A DNA stretch of 64,000 bases from Tenericutes bacterium HGW-Tenericutes-1 (GTDB taxonomy: Bacteria; Bacillota_I; Bacilli_A; Izemoplasmatales; Hujiaoplasmataceae). This document shows positions 1-8,874 of the stretch, in pieces. The translations under genes and the position numbers were made by a program. The notes beneath the pieces are model-generated. The model was given only the letters and a program-made list of their open reading frames with translations, was not told where the DNA came from and made no database searches. Numbering within the stretch: the stretch's first letter is position 1; every line of letters starts with the position of its first letter. The stretch lies in NCBI GenBank assembly GCA_002839155.1, contig PGXM01000009.1, positions 1 through 64,000 of the forward strand. Reading direction: 5' to 3'.

Positions 1-170
1 GCGCATACAACCAGTGCATCAATACGTTTAAACCAATGGGTAATCAAACTCTTTGGACGATGGATGTTATATTTAAATTTGACCTGGAAATTGATGTCCC
101 TCTTGAAGCATTCATCGAGAAAACAACAAAAGGAATGGAATTATTTAAAGCATTTGTAGAAAATCAATGA
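1..170 (+). CDS. C-terminal fragment, possible SRPBCC-type protein
   Basis: An open frame enters from the left edge and ends at TGA 168-170. The last 55 codons read ...FKPMGNQTLWTMDVIFKF... and end in AFVENQ. The alternating strand pattern followed by an amphipathic helix resembles the end of SRPBCC/polyketide-cyclase-like proteins, but too little is present to assign a family firmly. A hairpin terminator follows directly. The start lies outside the window. Confidence 0.5.
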   Translation, partial: AYNQCINTFKPMGNQTLWTMDVIFKFDLEIDVPLEAFIEKTTKGMELFKAFVENQ

Positions 171-174
171 TATG

Positions 175-211
175 AAAAACGACCCTTTTCAAAATACTGG
201 GTCGTTTTTTT
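175..211. terminator. Bidirectional Rho-independent terminator
   Basis: AAAAACGACCC pairs with GGGTCGTTTTT around a 13-nt loop, with A and T runs on the two sides. It can serve both the plus-strand gene ending at 170 and the minus-strand gene ending at 211. Confidence 0.8.
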
Positions 212-708
212 TATAAAGTCTCTTTAGGTTGATCTTTTAAATAACGATCAAAAGCTTTCTTATCAACATAAATGATTCCTAACTCTTTCATGATTCGAGT
301 TTGTGTATATTGACTTTCCATAAAATCGGTATATCTCCCAAAGCCAGATAACTTAAGATTATGTACGAGTTGTTCCCACCAAAAAGTCTTATAATATTCT
401 TTGGATATATACTGCTTAAAAGAAACATCAACATATCGAATTCCAAATATAAAAAATATCAGTGTTACACCTTTGAATTGAATTATAATAAAAGTTCGAA
501 TCAGGATAATGATGAGTACTGCAATATAAAATAAGATTTCAATATTGTTTTCAATATCGGCTTTTACTGCAAAATAAATGACACCTATCATTATAGAGGC
601 GACTAACAACAACGATTGGACGAATAATATAAAAATAATTTTTCCGTGGGATGGAATAACATCTCTCATAGATTGAATTTTATTTAATCTATCGACATCA
701 ATATTCAA
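211..708 (-). CDS. Hypothetical two-TM membrane protein
   Basis: About 165 residues. Two hydrophobic segments near the N-terminus (IIFILFVQSLLLVASIMIGV and an IAVLIIILIRTFIII stretch) are followed by a charged cytoplasmic tail with an FWWEQLV motif. No family is recognised. A GAGGTG ribosome site lies 6 nt before a TTG at 708; the in-frame GTG at 717 overlaps that site, so TTG is preferred. It stands alone on the minus strand with terminators on both sides. Confidence 0.6.
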   Translation of the reverse strand: MNIDVDRLNKIQSMRDVIPSHGKIIFILFVQSLLLVASIMIGVIYFAVKADIENNIEILFYIAVLIIILIRTFIIIQFKGVTLIFFIFGIRYVDVSFKQYISKEYYKTFWWEQLVHNLKLSGFGRYTDFMESQYTQTRIMKELGIIYVDKKAFDRYLKDQPKETL

Positions 709-801
709 TGAACTCACCTCATCATATGCTTATAATTTATATTATACTAAAAAGCATAAAAAATAAAATATGGTATTTGAATATTTTATCTATGAAAATA
801 A

Positions 802-830
802 AAACAAGAATTCTAAAACTCTTGTTTTTT
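802..830. terminator. Terminator after the DUF2357-like gene
   Basis: AAAACAAGA pairs with TCTTGTTTT over a 10-nt loop. The T run on the minus strand follows the stop codon of the gene ending at 831. Confidence 0.7.
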
Positions 831-2387
831 TTAGTGTTCATGAACTTTATTACAATGAGGACAAATAATATCACCTTTATGATTAATCTTTGTGATATTT
901 CTAAAAAACATCGATGACTCAATCTGTTTCTTATAGAACCAGTATTCATCTTGTTTATAATCTGAAATGTTAATCGCATACTTCTTTAAATGAGCATTAT
1001 CAGTATAATAAAATGGTTTATTGCTTTCTGAACAATTCATTTCTTTGATTTGTGTCATACAATCGTTGCATTGATACGCATTTTTATAAGGCTCTTTATG
1101 GAGTTTTCCGCCACAGAATGGACATACAGTTCTTGAAGTATCTGAATAAACCATCCCTTTTAGAACGATTTGCTGAATCCTTCTAAAAGAATCGACGTCT
1201 TCCATACTAATATAGACATCATCACGTTCTAAATAGTCTTCATCAAATTGGTTCGCGACGATGATTTCATCGGCACTATAATCAAGTTTATGTTGTTCAA
1301 TATCAATGTCTTCCTTTTTGTTTGCGACAATCATAACTTTATAATCATGTTCTTTGGTAAAATGTAAAATCAACTCATTATTAACTGTATTGGAAATAAT
1401 GAGTTTCCATCCTTTAAATGAAAATACAGTATTTAAAAAATTAAGATTCATTTTCACTTTGGGATCAATCTCAAAGTTAAAATGACCCACGGCGAATATC
1501 GTCAATATTCTCACATACGTCAAATAATTTTGAATCAGTAAATCATAGTCGATATCTTCTTGATTCTTTTTGACAATGATTTGATTCGTCAGTAAATATT
1601 TATAAGTTTTATAGACTTGATGATAGTCTTTTTGCATTAAAAAGATATTGGTCTTTTTAAGAGATAAAGATTTGTTTCTAGCTTTATTTTTTTGATAAAC
1701 GGGTTTACTTAATCTGGGATTGATAACTTGTTTTATTTGAGACAACTCCGTTAATAACTCTTTGGACAAACTGAAATACTGGCTGAAATCACGAATGTAT
1801 CCCGTATGTAATTTACCCAAAGCAAGAAAATAATCGACGTGATTTACTTTTTCCAGTAGATTAAATTTCATGATATTACTGGCATATAATAAGCTATTTA
1901 AAACTCTCCGGTTTTTCTTGATAATCAGTAATACTTCATCGATATAATTACAAAAAATGATGTTTTCATAAATGCTATAATCATCTTCGTAAATCCGAGT
2001 TAAAAGCTTTCTAGGCTTTACCCCTCTATTCGTTAAGTTAGAAACATTATGGCTATGATTTGCCAAATGAAGTAAGGTATTTTGATTGATGATACGAGCG
2101 TTTTCTACCGGCAAAACGTCATCGGTATCTTTCAACACGATGATGGGTTTGCTAAAAATTCTCTTAACAGAAGCTGTTGATTTACGAATTTGATGAATCG
2201 TATTTTTCAAACGTTCAAAATCAAAATCTGGGTCAACTGAAAACAATGTCATATCTCTCACGACATAATAATCAAATTCAATATACGTCACATTTTCATG
2301 TTTTGTAGCGAAAGTTTGGATGTCTTTTAATAATGAAGAAAATCGAAAATATTCCTCTTCACTTATTTGATAACTGGTATTTTTCAT
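831..2387 (-). CDS. McrC/DUF2357-like partner of McrB-like ATPase, zinc-ribbon C-terminus
   Basis: About 518 residues, soluble. The N-terminal half has the layout of DUF2357 proteins (COG1700, McrC-like), with YSIYENIIFCNYIDEVL where that family has its conserved ENRF-type helix. The middle (around FKGWKLIISNTVNNELILHF) sits where a PD-(D/E)XK nuclease fold is expected, but I cannot see an intact acidic D...(D/E)xK triad: VMIVANKK occupies the strand. The C-terminus has a four-Cys zinc ribbon (CPFC...CNDC) and a final CPHC. The gene overlaps the stop of the upstream ATPase (ATGAGTAG), so it is translationally coupled; the start may be ATG 2396 or 2387. The function is inferred from the pairing, and nuclease activity is doubtful. 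Confidence 0.6.
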   Translation of the reverse strand: MKNTSYQISEEEYFRFSSLLKDIQTFATKHENVTYIEFDYYVVRDMTLFSVDPDFDFERLKNTIHQIRKSTASVKRIFSKPIIVLKDTDDVLPVENARIINQNTLLHLANHSHNVSNLTNRGVKPRKLLTRIYEDDYSIYENIIFCNYIDEVLLIIKKNRRVLNSLLYASNIMKFNLLEKVNHVDYFLALGKLHTGYIRDFSQYFSLSKELLTELSQIKQVINPRLSKPVYQKNKARNKSLSLKKTNIFLMQKDYHQVYKTYKYLLTNQIIVKKNQEDIDYDLLIQNYLTYVRILTIFAVGHFNFEIDPKVKMNLNFLNTVFSFKGWKLIISNTVNNELILHFTKEHDYKVMIVANKKEDIDIEQHKLDYSADEIIVANQFDEDYLERDDVYISMEDVDSFRRIQQIVLKGMVYSDTSRTVCPFCGGKLHKEPYKNAYQCNDCMTQIKEMNCSESNKPFYYTDNAHLKKYAINISDYKQDEYWFYKKQIESSMFFRNITKINHKGDIICPHCNKVHEH

Positions 2388-2388
2388 A

Positions 2389-5079
2389 CTACTCATTATC
2401 GAGACGTTTAATAAATGCAACACATTGACGTAAATTTAACTTTTCAAATTCCATTTCAAGTTTTTCTTTATCATCAATCGTCTTCACTTCTAATTTAGCA
2501 ACAACTTTACTGAGTAAAATCTTTTCAATTGCTTCGCTTTCAACATCCTTGCTATCAAAACATGCATTATAAATATTCACAAAATCTTCGATTTGTTTTA
2601 ATATTCGGTTACCAAATGAAATATTAAACGGAGCTAGTAATGCTTCGACACTCTTAATGAGTTCGCTATTTTCCGCATCGAAATTGCCGTTTTTCTTTGC
2701 TTCTACGAATAGATTGTTCATCGTTTGGTAATCATAATATTGTTGAGAAATCGGAGTGGAATAATTACGGACTTTCGGAGCACGCTTCGTGAAATTCATT
2801 GTTTGCGCTCGGTCATACACTTTATCGGAGATTACAAACGTTGATTCATCACGGTTTGCAGTACCAATAAACCATACATTTGGCGGTATTCTTAACGTAT
2901 GACCTTCATTTAAAGCGAGATATTCAATTTCGTTTCCTTCTTCTTTTCTCGCCAGTTTGATATTGATTAGTTTCAGTTCTCTTTGGTGCTCTTCATTTTC
3001 CATTAACGATAAAAAATCAGAGAAATAATACTCTATTCTCGATAGATTCATCTCATCGAGTAAGATGAACGTAAATATATCTTGATTAAGAGCGGCTTTA
3101 TACAAAGCGAGAGTAAACTTTTTTGGAGTGTATTTCATGGAGAACTCGTTATAGTAGCCGAGTAACTCATTTTTATCTTTCCATGACGATTCGACTTCAA
3201 TGATATCGCAATTCGCAAGTATCGCTTCAGCGAATATTTTTGGCAAACTGGTTTTCCCGGTTCCGGACATTCCTTGAAGAATCGATAATTTACTAGCCCC
3301 AAGACCGGCAACGAACGTTGCGATATCTTCTTCGGTATAAGAAAGATGAAGTCGAGAATTTTTTGCGTATTCGACAACGAAATGAACCAGTTCATGTAAA
3401 GTCTTGTCTTTCGTCTTTTGTGATTTTCGCTTTTCGAGGTCTTTTCCAAATCCATCAACTTTCTTATCTAACTCTGAAAATGCTGGACACGGATCAAAGG
3501 TACTGAATGATTCATCATCTGTATCACTTGACAACTTCGAACTTGTATCTTCAATCTTACCGTCACTCGCCGGTAATAAGGCGGGTTCAAAGATATTCAT
3601 TTCTTCATGGTCAAAGGCTTTTCTCAAAAACATGATGACTAAAACCGCTACTGAAGCAATTAGTGCATAAATAGCATCTGACCTGATCAAGTATTCATAA
3701 TCATTAATACTACCTGGAACAGGAATACCATAAAAACTAAAAATGTCTAATATGATTGCTTTGTCGATTTGTTGACCAATCTGGAAATAATATCCAGAAA
3801 TACTAATGATGAAGATAAAGAAAATATTAATCATTGTCGCTGATTTGACAATATTATCAAATTTACGATATTTAGCAAGGTAACTTGATATTGCGGCGAG
3901 TAAGAATATACCAGATGCAATAAGCATAACAACCAGTACGAAAGCGATGATTCGGTAACCAGGATCTAGACTCGCATAATCTCTTAAAATCGCTATACCG
4001 GTCAATTCAACGGTATCTGTATAAGAACCAGATACAATATCAATCTTAATAATCTTAAGCAGTAACATTAATCCTGTAATAGCTGTTATCACAATAACAT
4101 AGAAAAGTGATTCAATTCGAGCAAATCTCACTTTAGCTGTATTAATAACACTATGGTTAATCGCATGAAATTTTCCCATTAAAACGGAAAAGACAAAGAT
4201 TACAACACTATTTAATAACATCGGAATATAAGCAATCGTTTGTGCAATATTCCCGATTAATGTATGATAGATAACCATTCCTAATCCTGATAGGAAGAAT
4301 ACAAGTGTGACGATAAATATATATGAAATAAGTGTTTTCGATTTCTTAATAAAACTTTCTTTATCATAAAAGTAATAAGATATACATTGTGCAAAATATA
4401 AAACCATTCCTAAAAATAAAGCAAAATTAACTAAGAAATAAATGACAACTTCGATTCTTGTCTCACCCAAAAATAATACCGATGCCAAAACACTATGATA
4501 AATCGTGTTGGATATGACAGCAGAATAAACTGGAAAAACAAAAGTTGAAACCAAGATGATAACTGCAATTAAATCAACAATTAATACAGCTAAAGGAATT
4601 TTTGTATTTTTCAGGAGAACTTCCTTCGCTTCTTTTTTAGGATCAATCGTATGATCCATGTTTTTACCCCTTAGGATTAACATGACAAATGCTCCCAAGG
4701 TGAAAACCACATTTAAAATAATAAGGACAATCGCAAAAACGGATAAATATGTAGAAATCGATTGAAAGACAATCAATAACGTCTCAAAAACAATAAAATA
4801 TATCATTGAAATGACAAAACCTTTATTATTCTTCTTAATAATACTTATCCCTGATATTAATATGGGTAGTATTGATATGTAGAACAATAGAGTAAAAATA
4901 AAGGCAATTATATTGATAAAATCACCGCTAGATAAATCCTTTGCTAATTCCCAAAAACTTTCACTATATGGCCAATTTAACTTTAATGATAAAATCCAAA
5001 GATTTAGGAAAAAAACAAGCAATAATAACCCTATGGTTATAAGTCCGGTAAACCAAGATTTTTTAAGTAATTCTTTCAA
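2389..5079 (-). CDS. McrB-like AAA+ ATPase fused to a polytopic membrane domain
   Basis: 896 residues. Residues 1 to about 480 contain roughly 12-14 hydrophobic membrane helices. A charged linker follows, then a C-terminal AAA+ module of McrB/MoxR type: Walker A GMSGTGKTSL from G603, Walker B FILLDEMNLS (D675 E676), and a GTANRDES motif near residue 740 typical of McrB-family ATPases. The start is TTG at 5079, supported by AAGGGGG 7 nt upstream; no ATG fits. The stop overlaps the downstream McrC-like gene. McrB normally has an N-terminal DNA- or effector-recognition domain, so a membrane domain in that place is unusual and suggests an anti-phage or envelope-stress role at the membrane. Confidence 0.75.
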   Translation of the reverse strand: MKELLKKSWFTGLITIGLLLLVFFLNLWILSLKLNWPYSESFWELAKDLSSGDFINIIAFIFTLLFYISILPILISGISIIKKNNKGFVISMIYFIVFETLLIVFQSISTYLSVFAIVLIILNVVFTLGAFVMLILRGKNMDHTIDPKKEAKEVLLKNTKIPLAVLIVDLIAVIILVSTFVFPVYSAVISNTIYHSVLASVLFLGETRIEVVIYFLVNFALFLGMVLYFAQCISYYFYDKESFIKKSKTLISYIFIVTLVFFLSGLGMVIYHTLIGNIAQTIAYIPMLLNSVVIFVFSVLMGKFHAINHSVINTAKVRFARIESLFYVIVITAITGLMLLLKIIKIDIVSGSYTDTVELTGIAILRDYASLDPGYRIIAFVLVVMLIASGIFLLAAISSYLAKYRKFDNIVKSATMINIFFIFIISISGYYFQIGQQIDKAIILDIFSFYGIPVPGSINDYEYLIRSDAIYALIASVAVLVIMFLRKAFDHEEMNIFEPALLPASDGKIEDTSSKLSSDTDDESFSTFDPCPAFSELDKKVDGFGKDLEKRKSQKTKDKTLHELVHFVVEYAKNSRLHLSYTEEDIATFVAGLGASKLSILQGMSGTGKTSLPKIFAEAILANCDIIEVESSWKDKNELLGYYNEFSMKYTPKKFTLALYKAALNQDIFTFILLDEMNLSRIEYYFSDFLSLMENEEHQRELKLINIKLARKEEGNEIEYLALNEGHTLRIPPNVWFIGTANRDESTFVISDKVYDRAQTMNFTKRAPKVRNYSTPISQQYYDYQTMNNLFVEAKKNGNFDAENSELIKSVEALLAPFNISFGNRILKQIEDFVNIYNACFDSKDVESEAIEKILLSKVVAKLEVKTIDDKEKLEMEFEKLNLRQCVAFIKRLDNE

Positions 5080-5136
5080 AGTGATTCCCCCTTAAATGCT
5101 AATACTTAATAATGTTCAAAATCACATGTTATTATC

Positions 5137-5167
5137 ATTATATCAATCATTGTAACTTTTAGGTTAC
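5137..5167 (-). promoter_or_regulatory. Probable promoter of the McrBC-like operon with small inverted repeat
   Basis: On the minus strand a TATAAT hexamer (5142-5137) lies about 60 nt before the TTG start. An exact inverted repeat GTAAC-N6-GTTAC at 5152-5167 covers the place of a -35 box, which itself is poor, so an activator or repressor site is possible. Confidence 0.4.
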
Positions 5168-5208
5168 TCTAAACATAATATTTTTTTATTTTCAATAAAT
5201 TTGGCATA

Positions 5209-5240
5209 TAAAAAAAGCACAAAGAATATTCCTAGTGCTT
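5209..5240 (-). terminator. Terminator of CPBP protease gene
   Basis: AAGCAC/GTGCTT stem with a 14-nt loop followed on the minus strand by a run of T, about 125 nt after the stop at 5367. Confidence 0.6.
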
Positions 5241-5366
5241 AAATATATTAGAAATGTATAAGACTATTTATTAGATTACAATCACGTACCCTCTAATATT
5301 GCCTATCGTCATTATTGAGTTATTTAACTTTATTATCGTTGGATACAATTATTGGATAACAAATGA

Positions 5367-6101
5367 TTATCTTAAAAAAATCGTTACAAGAATGCTTGCT
5401 CCCACAGCGATGACATTGGAGATAGAATGCATCATCATTGGATAAAAAACACTCTTAGTCTTTTCAAAGCAATCTCCATAAACTAACCCTAATGCAATCG
5501 CATAAATCACTTGAAATAATGAAAATGATAATCTAAATGGTGAAAAGAAAATACCTATATGTGCCAATCCAAAAATCACTGCAACGATGATATTAGCGAC
5601 GCTTACTTTTGCTTTGATTAATCGTCTAGGAATTAGGAAAGCAATCACTCCAATCCCAAAAGCACGGAATATGAACTCTTCTGAAGGCCCGGATAAGAAC
5701 AATTGGAAACCTAAATAGCCAAACACGTTATTTGCATTGATATCAAAGCGAAACGGTTGAAACGAACCAGTTGCGAAAGTAATGATAAATCCTATAATCG
5801 TATAAATAGTGAAAAACAAAGAGAATCTCCAAACATATTGAAACCCTCTTTTCGCATCACCAATACGCAAATTGAAATCAATTTGTGGCTTCCATTGTTT
5901 TGCTATGAAGATGAATGGAACGAATAACAATGCTTGAGCGATATGATGAACACTAATCCACCAAAAAGATCCATCCGGATCAAAAATTGTGTTAGGTAAC
6001 GCACTAGCAATGTATCCCGCAATCATGGGTAACCCTAATAACATAAATGCAATTAATAAAACAAACAGTACTTTTACGATGATTTTTTTCATTCTAAACA
6101 A
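5367..6101 (-). CDS. CPBP family intramembrane metalloprotease
   Basis: 244 residues with about 7-8 hydrophobic helices. It shows the CPBP/CAAX-protease (Abi) motifs: EEFIFR (EExxxR), FGLAH (FxxxH) and HSISN (HxxxN), which supply the catalytic glutamates and metal-binding histidines in this family. Known members process prenylated proteins or small peptides, or give bacteriocin self-immunity; the substrate here is unknown. The TTG at 6101 follows AAGGA by 4-5 nt; the ATG at 6092 is the alternative. A second, distinct CPBP gene lies just upstream on the same strand, but a gap of about 55 nt and low similarity argue against a recent duplication. Confidence 0.85.
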   Translation of the reverse strand: MFRMKKIIVKVLFVLLIAFMLLGLPMIAGYIASALPNTIFDPDGSFWWISVHHIAQALLFVPFIFIAKQWKPQIDFNLRIGDAKRGFQYVWRFSLFFTIYTIIGFIITFATGSFQPFRFDINANNVFGYLGFQLFLSGPSEEFIFRAFGIGVIAFLIPRRLIKAKVSVANIIVAVIFGLAHIGIFFSPFRLSFSLFQVIYAIALGLVYGDCFEKTKSVFYPMMMHSISNVIAVGASILVTIFLR

Positions 6102-6156
6102 TATATCCTTTCAGCTCATCTATTATATATAACGGATTGATTGAGCCATTAATTTA

Positions 6157-6879
6157 TCATTCACTTCTAGAATTCTTAGGAATTATTAGTGAGTATAGAT
6201 AAATCATATAAATTAAAGCAATTAAAAAAACAGCCAAGTTTAAGTAGAGTGACATTGATGCGTCAACATTGGAACTTGTTACAGAGGTAATTGTATTGTT
6301 TATGAAATGGTAAATGATTACTGTAATAATACTATTTGTTTTAATAATCAGAATTGCCAATATTATTCCAATAACTAATGCAAACGAAATTTGTAAAATC
6401 GTTTGGCTTATTTCTTTTCCATTTAAAGCATTCAAAATATGCGGTATTGAAAACAAAAGGCTAGTTCCTAATATAGCAAATAAATTACTCTTCTTTTGGA
6501 GCAATTTAAGAATAATTCCTCTAAATATTGTTTCTTCTACAAAAGCAACTAATGCCATAAAAAATAGAATATATATTATATCCCCTATTTTTAAGTCAGT
6601 TGAAAAACCGACAATTAAAGGAAGAAGTGCAATCAAAAACAAAGGAATGTAAATATAAATGTTCCTCTTATCTTTAATCTTTCCTGTACTAAAACCATAA
6701 TAATCCCAATATTTCTTTCGGTTAATCCATATAACTAATATTACAAATAAAATTAAATACGCAATAAATAGAGTGATTTTACTGTTAATTCCTGCAATTG
6801 AGGAAATGGCTCCCCCAATACTTATGACTAGCAAAAATAAAAATGTCACAATAATACTTTTTATAACTGCCTTATTCAT
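6157..6879 (-). CDS. CPBP family intramembrane metalloprotease
   Basis: About 240 residues, about 8 TM helices. Motifs: EETIFR (EExxxR), FSIPH (FxxxH) and HFINN (HxxxN) near the C-terminus. ATG 6879 is chosen because GGAGG lies 6 nt upstream; the longer TTG version would place the Shine-Dalgarno inside the coding sequence. A strong promoter with a cluster of GATAAC-type repeats lies directly upstream, so this protease is likely under specific control. It may be co-transcribed with the CPBP gene at 5367. Confidence 0.85.
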   Translation of the reverse strand: MNKAVIKSIIVTFLFLLVISIGGAISSIAGINSKITLFIAYLILFVILVIWINRKKYWDYYGFSTGKIKDKRNIYIYIPLFLIALLPLIVGFSTDLKIGDIIYILFFMALVAFVEETIFRGIILKLLQKKSNLFAILGTSLLFSIPHILNALNGKEISQTILQISFALVIGIILAILIIKTNSIITVIIYHFINNTITSVTSSNVDASMSLYLNLAVFLIALIYMIYLYSLIIPKNSRSE

Positions 6880-6892
6880 TATGCCCTCCAAA

Positions 6893-6957
6893 GCGTTATC
6901 ACATTAAATAACGTTATCATCTATGATTATATTATCACCATTGATAATGCTTGTCAA
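6893..6957 (-). promoter_or_regulatory. Promoter and repeated operator of CPBP gene
   Basis: Minus strand: TTGACA (6957-6952), 17-nt spacer, TAATAT (6934-6929). The spacer holds an exact inverted repeat ATTATCA-N4-TGATAAT (6931-6948). GATAA(C/T) recurs three times downstream at exactly 18-nt spacing, the middle copy within palindrome ATAACGTTAT (6908-6917). The arrangement suggests a dimeric repressor site; the regulator is unknown. Confidence 0.6.
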
Positions 6958-7310
6958 TTTCTTTTTGTAATTTCATTTATTTTTATTGTTAATCCAAAAT
7001 AACGTTGAAAATACTTGTTAATATTTGAAGTTAATTATATAAAGATTCCATTTTTAACCCCCATAAAAAAAATAAAATTACACTTCAAATTTCTACAATG
7101 CATACGAAATTTGATGATAGGTGAATTGCCTCTTTTTGCATAAAAAAAGGCTTGAAATTAATATATCAAACCTTAACTTCTTATTTAGGTTACATGACTT
7201 ACTTTATTATATTTAAGCACCTGTATATAAAATCTACTTTGTCTCACAGGATTTTAGCGCTTACTAAAAAAAGCGCGTTACCATTTTTAATTTAATCCAT
7301 TATTTTGTCT
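6958..7310. other. Intergenic region, 350 nt, with inverted repeats
   Basis: No coding sequence seen. It contains an exact 8-bp inverted repeat CAAATTTC/GAAATTTG separated by 12 nt (7086-7113), and two hairpins ending in T runs on the minus strand near 7128-7172, which would terminate the esterase transcript. A short GCGC-rich hairpin lies at about 7256-7275. Confidence 0.5.
7142..7172 (-). terminator. Probable terminator of esterase gene
   Basis: GGTTTGA/CAAGCC-type stem on the minus strand followed by seven T. The arms closely match those of the terminator at 10880, so the two may share ancestry. Confidence 0.5.
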
Positions 7311-8261
7311 TTATTCATACTTAAAAAACACTTTGATTTCCAACAGTATTTCCTCGAAGTTTTTTGGATATTCATGTTTTGTATTCTCGGCAATATGTAA
7401 TTTATAATTTACTCCTACATTCTTTAGGTATTCTGCAAATTTTTGAGCGACTGGGAGGAATCGATCATCGCTATCTCCACATAATATATAGACAGATATG
7501 TTATTTTCTTTCAACATCATTAAATCGTTTTTTAATACTTCTAAATTTTGTAAGGGTGGCGCAACAAATATTAATTTACCTACTTGAATATAATTTTTCA
7601 CAACTGCTTCAAGGGCAACTGCTGTTCCTCCTGAAAAAGAGCATAATGTGATATTTTCGTTTTCCAAATGGTACTTAGATACTAATTGATCGTAATGGGT
7701 TTTTAGTTCCTTTACTCCTCGATCAATCGTAGTCCATGCGTGCCCATCAGTATAAGCTACTTCTGATGCTTGGGGAATTGCGACAATATGATTAAAATAC
7801 GTTTTTGGATTCCAGTAATCGTATACCGAGTCTATTTCTTGTTGATCACCATGTAGCGCTATTAGAAGTTTCGGATTATCTAAAGACGCTTCTTTAGGTT
7901 CAAAAACATCAATGGCAGGATTTCCACTGAATTTTCTTTTTGCTTCACGTATTTTACATAACTCAATTAATCGCAAATATGTTTCATCTTCAGTAAAAAG
8001 TTGTCTTATTTCATTATGGCCAACACTACTGTATGGAAACCAAAAATCGAGGTCATCTACTGCCTCTTTTAGTATATCAAGAGCAACCTTCTTATCTTTC
8101 ATTTCACACGCAAATAAAAAACGGTAATATGAGATTCCAGCAACACTACCTTCGACTCTATTTTGATTATTTGTTAGGTAATCATAAGCTCCTTTAGGAT
8201 CTCCTTGATAATAATAATCAAGTGCTCCATAAAGTAATTCCAAAAATCTTAATTTTTTCAT
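7311..8261 (-). CDS. Alpha/beta hydrolase (esterase-like) with helical N-terminal extension
   Basis: 316 residues, no signal peptide. Residues 1-125 are helical with a TPR-like look (ALDYYYQGDPKGAYDYL). Residues about 130-316 form an alpha/beta hydrolase: nucleophile elbow CSFSGGTA (GxSxG-like), a late GDSDDRFLP supplying the acid, and KHEYP supplying the histidine. This matches the phospholipase/carboxylesterase group; the substrate is unknown. ATG 8261 is preceded by AAAGGATAAA. Monocistronic. Confidence 0.75.
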   Translation of the reverse strand: MKKLRFLELLYGALDYYYQGDPKGAYDYLTNNQNRVEGSVAGISYYRFLFACEMKDKKVALDILKEAVDDLDFWFPYSSVGHNEIRQLFTEDETYLRLIELCKIREAKRKFSGNPAIDVFEPKEASLDNPKLLIALHGDQQEIDSVYDYWNPKTYFNHIVAIPQASEVAYTDGHAWTTIDRGVKELKTHYDQLVSKYHLENENITLCSFSGGTAVALEAVVKNYIQVGKLIFVAPPLQNLEVLKNDLMMLKENNISVYILCGDSDDRFLPVAQKFAEYLKNVGVNYKLHIAENTKHEYPKNFEEILLEIKVFFKYE

Positions 8262-8473
8262 CTTTTTATCCTTTTTTATCTTTCATAGAAATATATCAAA
8301 TATTTTATTATAAAAAAACATAATCTACTAAAGAAAGACTCTATTACATCAACTTTAAAATAAGTAGGTTGCGTGAACTTATCCCATTCTATGACATATT
8401 TTGTTCCATTCAATCACAAAAGTCAAGAGCTGTTTCATGAATTATCTCTTCAGGACACTTATTCAAGTATTAT

Positions 8474-8503
8474 AAAAAAGAAACAACCAAATTAGGTTAT
8501 TTC
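8474..8503 (-). terminator. Terminator overlapping the stop of the GntR-type regulator
   Basis: Minus strand GAAATAACC-loop-GGTTGTTTC followed by six T. The left arm contains the TAA stop of the regulator, so termination is immediate after the ABC operon. Confidence 0.75.
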
Positions 8504-8874
8504 TCTTCATACATAATATCAACTAATTCTTTTAGTTCATCTTGAGTAATCCCAACCAACTTACACTCATGAATTACTTCCATCAGCAATCCTTCTACCT
8601 TCTGATTCTTCTTATCAAGTAGAAACGTATCTGAATTCATATTGACGAATGCCCCTACACCGGGGACGGTGTAAATAAAGTGGTTTTGCTCGAGCATTTC
8701 CCAAGTTTTTTTGATGGTAATGATGCTGACACGTAATTCTTTTGCGGCTGCCCTGATGGAAGGTAGCTGACTATTCGCTTCCAGTTTCTTTAAGATGATC
8801 TGATTTGAAATCTGATCATAGATTTGCTGGTAGATCGGTTTGTTTGATTTGGACAATATTTGAATATTCTTCAT
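8497..8874 (-). CDS. GntR family regulator, YtrA subfamily
   Basis: 125 residues. Winged helix typical of GntR proteins: PIYQQIYDQISNQII, then SQLPSIRAAAKELRVSIITIKKTWEML and TVPGVGAFV. The C-terminal part is only about 45 residues, as in the YtrA subfamily, which lacks a full effector domain and controls linked ABC transporters. It is the last gene of a three-gene operon and its ATG overlaps the permease stop (TAATG). It probably represses the promoter at 10393-10421. Confidence 0.9.
   Translation of the reverse strand: MKNIQILSKSNKPIYQQIYDQISNQIILKKLEANSQLPSIRAAAKELRVSIITIKKTWEMLEQNHFIYTVPGVGAFVNMNSDTFLLDKKNQKVEGLLMEVIHECKLVGITQDELKELVDIMYEEK

Noticed and set aside
5367-6879. Recent tandem duplication of CPBP proteases
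   Set aside because: The two proteins share only family motifs; the sequence between motifs differs too much for a recent copy.
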